Shown: piece after piece, positions 59,201 through 64,000 of the stretch | How positions within the stretch are numbered: the stretch's first letter is position 1 | Layout of the letters: every line of letters starts with the position of its first letter | DNA from: Patiria miniata | Taxonomy: Eukaryota > Echinodermata > Asteroidea > Valvatida > Asterinidae | Assembly: GCF_015706575.1 (NCBI RefSeq) | Contig: NW_024037069.1 | Coordinates: 37,717,315 to 37,781,314, forward strand | Direction of reading: 5' to 3' | Length of the DNA stretch: 64,000 nt | The notes under the pieces: generated by a model | What the model was told of the DNA's origin: nothing | What the model saw: only the letters and a program-made list of their open reading frames with translations | The model's database searches: none | Position numbers and translations under genes: made by a program

Positions 59201-62200
59201 ACCATGTTTGTATCTACTACCATAGACATGCACCAGCTAACGGCGTCATTCTTTCTCGGCAGATACACTGATACTCACGTGACACTAACTGATACTCACG
59301 TGACACTGACTGATTCTCACGTGACACTGACTGTTACTCACGTGACACTTGACGATGATAGCCGTATCAGACAGGTCTTTCTTGTCCCAACCTGTAGAGA
59401 AGACGGAGGCATAGAGAAGCAGACAACCAACCACAGTCAGGTTACCCAGGGGAGGACTCGACATCTTGATGGCCCTGAAACATGAATATTCAAAAAGACA
59501 CATTTGTAATACCGGCCTGGCGAAAGACTTTTCTCTTTTTATGCATATTTACCCTGAAGAAGGCTAAAAGCCACTCAATGTTCAGGGCCACAAGAAAAAT
59601 AATAGAAGAGTAAATACTCAGGAAATCTAAAGGTAGGAATTAACATTACTCTTGAAACAGGGCAGATCATAGGTTGGAGGGAAACAAGCACCAGGCAAGG
59701 AATTCCAAAGAGATGCAGCTTGTGAGAAAAGCTACCCTGACATTAGAGATTCTGATTCATCATACTTGAAAAAAAATACAATTTCAATACCAAATAAACT
59801 ATGGGCGTAACATTCCCATGGCCTAGAGAGTAAGAATTAAAATCAGGGATATACGACGTAGGATCACACCCTTTTAATAGTTGTAATGAACCACAACAGA
59901 TGTTAATCTTGACGTCATACGGTAGCAACCCCGAAAAAGTTTTTAAAGCAGTTACGGTGGATTTAAAAAGCATCAAGTTACTTTTAACTTTGTACTCAAC
60001 GACGATGGATTCTGCCGGGAGTGAACATAAAGCTCGCTAATATTGTACGTTGTTCATGTTGTGCGCTAACAATGTTTTGTCGCCACTAAAATACGGCAGA
60101 TAGGTGATGGGATTGTGCCTTTGATGATACAAGAATGGCATTTGGCACAGTTAGAGTATGTCATGAGAAAGATATTTGGCTTTAGGGTCATCGCAGATTT
60201 GTCCTTTGAAAAAAATATAAGTTGAATAACAACTAATGGCAACCATTTTGAAAATTGTGAAAATTGCTTATTATTATATAGGACAAATCCTATATTTTTT
60301 CAAAGGAAAAATCTACGATGGCTCTATAGCCAAATATCTTTTCATGACATACTCTGACTGTGTGCCAAATGCCATGCTTGTACATATATTTCCCCTTTCT
60401 GCCAAATGGTTCCAGCTCACGTCGAATTCAATCTTATGGCAATTTCAGCATATTTTTGGTCATTAATCCGTAACTTCTCGAAACACAATTTTATTTATGT
60501 TTTTACGATCCACTCCTATCAATAGTGTCAAATTGCATCAGTATAGTACTAGTAGGACTGAGTGAAATTCTGTACAAACTGTTCGAAGAATTGGCAATTT
60601 GAGATGACTGACGCTTAACGTATCTTAGCCTTGCAACAGCAATTAGATACGTCCTTTCATCTACAAGGGGGAGTTCAACTTGAGAGACATTATCAAATGT
60701 CCAAACTGTCATGTCAATTATTCTGAAAAACAAGGCTTAGAGGTAACAACGAAGATCAATTACACCATGGAATTTGTTTCTCAATAATGGGCGGGAAAAT
60801 CTCTGTGGGCTTTGACAACGGTATTGTAAACAAAAATAGTTTAGGGGGTAAGAGACTCCACTGACCGCTGTGCATCAAATTTCCTAGTTTGGTTGAAGCC
60901 ATGGGCTATAATTTCAACCAAGTTGAAGTCCTTTTCCATGACAGTCATGTCAGAAGTGTAGTGTTTTTGGGGTTTTTTCAACGGGAAAACGTATGGGTAG
61001 AACCGTTAAGAATTCACCGTTACAGAATTGAATTAACTGACAACATGAATGTTATGAACTGTTATGAACTGAGGTCACTAAATAAAAATGGCTATTTTAT
61101 GCAAAGGGATATGAGCTGAATATTGCTCGAGGAAATTTATTTCTGGTTTATTTTCTAGACAGTCACATTTTAAACGTAGAAGAGCTATTTTTAAGGTCCC
61201 TGATTCTTGATTGGATTACTTCTGCCTTTGGACACATTTGAGGCTTCCTGTCTGTGAGTCCTGTTCCAAGAATATTGTTTGCACGTTGTTCCCCACAAAA
61301 CTTGTTTAGTTTTCCTTTTACATTGGCAGAGGTGAAGGTAAAGCGACCCGACGTTTGGCCCGAAGGGCCTCAGGTATTGAGATATGAGGAATCGTTTTCT
61401 TGATTAGGCCTACCTCTTGTTCTTAAATCCGATGTTGATGATGAGGAACGCCAGCGCTATGACTGCACCGACAGAGGCCAGGGAGTAGAGAATAACGCGG
61501 AAAAGAGAGGATACTTCAAGGATGACAGGTCTGGTTGTAACGCCATCCACTGGAATGTGATCGCCTGTAATGTGATATTGAATTTAAAGATACAAATGCG
61601 TTTAACGCAGCTGTGTTTTGTTTTGAAACGTTTTTGTTTTGTATATTGCTGAAAATGAGAGGATTGTCGGCTTGTTGAGAAAACTGTTGTATGTTTGTGT
61701 GTTTTGTCTTCCTGACCGTCAAGCTGGGGTTCTTTAGTATTATTTTTTTTTGTCTTTTTGCTTGTTGGTTGTCGGTTGTCTTCCGATTATTCCATCGCAA
61801 TTAATTTACCGTCCCAATGAAAGACAATAGAGTGCTAGCAGAATGAAGCATATTCAATAAAATGTCAATGGCTTATTTTGTTGTTTGTGAGTTTGTTGAG
61901 ATGAGCTACTCCATAGACATTACAATGTGAATACATTTTCTAGTTTACCAAAATGGAGTAATTTCAAAACGGTACGAACTGCAATCTCGTAATACAGTTT
62001 ATTTGGTCCACATACTGTTAACAACAAGAACTTTCGAATGGGTCATAATATATCAATACTGAGATAAAGTATACTTTTACCTTTCCATTTGATGTCAGAA
62101 ACTCCTGAATTCTGCAGTAATTCTTCTTTTGTGTGATAAATCATAACTGCATTCATCTCCGTGCCTGGAAGCAACGCGAAGTAGAGACGAAACAATGTAC

Positions 62201-63788
62201 TCGTGAAAACGGATATAGCATTTATCGTAATTTTATTTTTAAAAATGTATAGAGTCTGCAAGAGACTTACGTGTAATCTATGCGACAACAATTCCATGAA
62301 CATATTTCAAGCCAAATATTATAAGTGGGTTTCAGATGTGAAATTAGCATTGATTTGTCACGATGTTAATATTTCTCTGGATTCGGTTGTAGCTCCTCTA
62401 CGGAAACTCGTCATTAAATTTGAAAAGATTCAACGTTTTCTATGATACTCAAGCTTCCGTTCAGAAGTAGCTGTTTTCAGCAGGTATTAAAATCTCAACG
62501 AATGACAGGGAACAGTAGAATGGTTAAATACGCCCAGTATATCCAAACCTCGGCTTCGTTTCGGCTTTGGTCTCCGCTGATTGATTTTAGGCCTCTGTAT
62601 GAGCTGACACCTGCTGGCCCAAAATATACATAAAATATACATTTCCAGGGCCCCGGATAACGCGAAGCTGAAAACAAATGTCGATGTTTGGAAAATGGCC
62701 GAGATGTTCAGCGTCACGACAGCATATTAAACGGTAGATTATCATGGCAAGTTCCTTCCGGGGGTCTACCCGATGCTCCCCAATACCTATGTTCTCCAAA
62801 ATCCTTAGGGTTAGGGTAGGCCCTAATACGGTTAGGGTTAGGGTTAGATGGTTAGATGGTTAGGGTTCGGGTTAGGGTTAGGGATGGGGAACATAGGTAT
62901 GCACCCCCTTTCGGCACAAATACATTTTTGTGCCAGATTCCACCCATCTTGAGATACGTAACGTCCGTGGCGTACATGCAAGTGATCGTTTTATATCGTA
63001 AAGAGCCATCATCTAACTCTGTAGCAATTCCTGTATATTGGCTCGACCCTTCAGTTGTTTCTCATGTACTGTGTACCATGGATATACTTTCCGGACCTGA
63101 TGGCCTCCGGGCTCGTATCAAATATCCCCCTGCTTTCAGATATATTGATCATGTACTTCCATACCTTGACGTTTTAATTTAATATCAAATTCAATAATCG
63201 ATCTTAAAATTTATCATCCGATAGCCAAACAAAAAATAATTTCAATGTCATTACTCGACTTTTAAATTGCATATTGTTCTCTTTAAAGTCGTTGTTTCAT
63301 TTCTTTTTCATTTCGTTTAAACCATGGATATCAAATTGGTCGGACATCAAATTGAATTGTCTTCTTTTAAAGTACAGCAAGAACTACTTGCTCAGCTTCG
63401 CCTTGAAATCAGATGAATTGAGGCCGAGAAAATCAAATCAAAATTGAACAGAATAAACCAAGCCAGACCAAAAACCAAAAAATTTAAATCAGAAATACAC
63501 TCTCAGCAAGGTGAAGTCATCTTTAAATAGGAAACATGTTTCTTCAAGTAAACTTAAACTCAGTCCAAATTTGAGTGTTTTCCATATGCCATGACAGCAC
63601 TTTTTAAATAATGAGTTTGCATGGGTTGTCTTTGTCATTTTAGGTTAACTAACCACAAGGTGAATAGAAGGGGAAAGAAACCACAAGGCTCCTCGTAAAA
63701 GTGCATGTGTTTCTGCAACCTTACCTTGCGCCTGTGCTACATCAACCTTTGCCCAGGTCTGTTGACCATCCTCAAGCAGAACTCGTCC
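53209..63788 (-). CDS. GABA-B receptor-like class C GPCR, copy C (exons 8-16/17, 5' part outside window)
   Basis: Exons on the minus strand: 63788-63725, 62164-62081, 61564-61414, 59474-59342, 58169-58056, 55839-55717, 54867-54690, 54423-54260 and 54122-53967, plus a tentative last exon at 53265-53209. Lengths and phases of exons 8-15 equal those of A and B exactly; exon 16 is longer (52 codons). It encodes the end of the ligand domain and all seven membrane segments with the conserved KCH and RYCGS cysteines. Exons 8-10, 13 and 16 are strongly diverged, while exons 11, 14 and 15 stay close to A and B. Exons 1-7 lie beyond 64000. Transcription converges on copy B. Downstream of exon 11 the splice donor is present four times. 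Confidence 0.85.
53967..54122 (-). CDS. Copy C exon 16 (tail)
   Basis: 52 codons, phase 0, GATAG/GTATAC. VFVLLTVEDKNINLSMM and GYGGSS are shared with A/B; the rest (RLSHKKDGGSRLEGLRSKYE) is its own. Confidence 0.85.
54260..54423 (-). CDS. Copy C exon 15 (TM6-TM7)
   Basis: 164 nt, phase 1 to 0, CTACAG/GTATTC. Two residues differ from B. About 13 of 164 nucleotides differ from A, most of them synonymous. Confidence 0.9.
54690..54867 (-). CDS. Copy C exon 14 (loop 2, TM5)
   Basis: 178 nt, TTTTAG/GTAAGT. LNMTEPEKEIYDVPIIRYC and GLFLAWETRNIAV; about six residues differ from B. NMT adds a possible glycosylation site. Confidence 0.9.
55093..55387. mobile_element. TIR element in intron 13 of copy C
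   Basis: Inverted ends ATGGGCCTTATTCACGAGTT and the complement of GACTCGTGAATACGGCCCAT, bounding 295 bp of noncoding DNA. Superfamily not identified. Confidence 0.6.
55717..55839 (-). CDS. Copy C exon 13 (TM4)
   Basis: 41 codons, phase 0, AACACAG/GTAGGT. DLPDWKLIGGVLFAVMVDCV then FLLWIVLDTSTVETYTLEPR; about a third of residues differ from A and B. Confidence 0.9.
56190..56372. mobile_element. Small TIR element (MITE) in intron 12 of copy C
   Basis: Perfect 15-bp inverted ends GTGCGTTCGATTAGC and GCTAATCGAACGCAC around a 153-bp interior. Confidence 0.65.
56441..56860. mobile_element. 420-bp foldback element in intron 12 of copy C
   Basis: Imperfect arms of about 165 bp (56441-56607 and 56697-56860) run from GCATAGTGCG to its counterpart and include TAAGCCATTTGCGA, CCAAAGA and ATTCGGGGCAAG. 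No transposase. Confidence 0.7.
58056..58169 (-). CDS. Copy C exon 12 (TM3)
   Basis: 38 codons, phase 0, TTTCAG/GTAAGT. LERILISLGLSFAFGSVF then KTYRIHAIFTIAVKKF; six residues differ from B. Confidence 0.92.
59270..59353 (-). repeat. 21-bp tandem repeat carrying four splice donors
   Basis: Four units of GATACTCACGTGACACTGACT type (starts 59270, 59291, 59312 and 59333 on the plus strand). On the minus strand each gives TGTCAC|GTGAGT or GTGAGA. The first is the exon 11 donor; the others follow at exact 21-bp steps. Not present in copies A or B. Confidence 0.85.
59342..59474 (-). CDS. Copy C exon 11 (TM2)
   Basis: 133 nt, phase 2 to 0, TTTCAG/GTGAGT. RAIKMSSPPLGNLTVVGC to IIVKCH. Only three nucleotides differ from copy A. 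Alternative donors at +21, +42 and +63. Confidence 0.92.
60128..60382. mobile_element. 255-bp foldback element in intron 10 of copy C
   Basis: Arms of about 95 bp pair TACAAGAATGGCATTTGGCA with its complement at 60363-60382, through GTATGTCATGA and AAAGATATTTGGCT. AT-rich centre. Confidence 0.7.
61414..61564 (-). CDS. Copy C exon 10 (TM1)
   Basis: 151 nt, phase 1 to 2, TTACAG/GTAGGC. GDHIPVDGVTTRPVILEVSS then TM1 (VILYSLASVGAVIALAFLII). Strongly diverged from A and B. Confidence 0.9.
62081..62164 (-). CDS. Copy C exon 9
   Basis: 84 nt, phase 1, TTCCAG/GTAAAA. GTEMNAVMIYHTKEELLQ to DIKWKG; only the ends and a few positions match A and B. Confidence 0.85.
62776..62907 (-). repeat. Short dispersed element with telomere-like core, copy 2
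   Basis: Ends CTCCCCAATACCTATG and GGGGAACATAGGTATGCA; the core has several TTAGGG units with breaks. It is the reverse-orientation relative of 762-849 and lies in intron 8 of copy C. Confidence 0.65.
63725..63788 (-). CDS. Copy C exon 8 (end of ligand domain)
   Basis: 64 nt, phase 0 to 1, GGACAG/GTAAGG. GRVLLEDGQQTWAKVDVAQA, diverged from GRVRIEDGQRIAQRVYIDQA. First exon of copy C inside the window. Confidence 0.85.
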
Positions 63789-64000
63789 CTGTCCAGAACA
63801 TTAATACCAATTCCAGTTATACCAAAATCTCTGAACTCTTCATGTTCACCTTTATACAAGATTTGAAACTTTGGTGTTTTTTTTTGCTTGGTGGTAATGT
63901 AAACTATAATGAGGGTTTGCGGTAATATCATGTGGAACAATCTCAAAGACGATCAGAGCATACTGATCGGAACGTCGAGTTTCACAACCAACCGGTTCTT
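63789..64000. other. Intron 7 of copy C (window end)
   Basis: No exon 7 match up to 64000. Confidence 0.5.

Noticed and set aside
62803-62885. True telomere or fusion site
   Set aside because: The TTAGGG run is interrupted, short, and bounded by the same ends as the copy at 762-849.

Overview
The window is animal nuclear DNA. It has AT-rich introns with GT-AG borders, tRNA-derived SINEs, a LINE 3' end, many inverted-repeat DNA elements, and a local cluster of class C GPCR genes. Repeat content and gene style suggest a marine invertebrate, perhaps an invertebrate deuterostome such as an echinoderm, hemichordate or lancelet. That placement is inference; nothing here fixes the species.

The genes are three paralogous GABA-B-receptor-like genes, closest in motif to GABBR2. 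Copy A (+, 7883-30426) shows exons 2-17 with an intact frame; its first exon is not visible. Copy B (+, 34502-50296) is complete: 17 exons whose phases all agree, predicting 804 residues with a signal peptide, a Venus-flytrap ligand domain, seven membrane segments and a short C-terminal coiled coil. Copy C (-, 63788 down to about 53209) is more diverged, lies tail-to-tail with B, and is cut by the window end so that only exons 8-16 and a tentative exon 17 are seen. A and B share intron homology as well as exons, so they arose by a segmental duplication.

Region by region: 1-7882 holds a SINE, a telomere-like repeat element, an unassigned minus-strand reading frame, three related direct repeats and a palindromic element. 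Positions 7883-30426 are copy A. Its introns carry a SINE, a LINE remnant, hAT-like remnants, two related terminal-inverted-repeat (TIR) elements, a 600-bp foldback and, in intron 12, a 5.26-kb head-to-tail array of Helitron-like units that is absent from the matching intron of copy B. Positions 30427-34501 are intergenic. Positions 34502-50296 are copy B, with another tRNA SINE, a 469-bp foldback element with 9-bp flanking repeats and an ACTCGAGTC-rich element. Positions 50297-53208 are intergenic and carry repeated TGACGTCATCA motifs. Positions 53209-64000 are copy C, with several foldback elements and an array of four consecutive splice donors after exon 11.

The strongest leads are the four-donor array in copy C (59270-59349), the head-to-tail Helitron-like array with a paralogous empty site (22201-27459), the near-identity of exon 11 in A, B and C against diverged neighbours, which suggests gene conversion, and the loss of GABA-contacting residues, which suggests receptors that do not bind GABA in the usual way.
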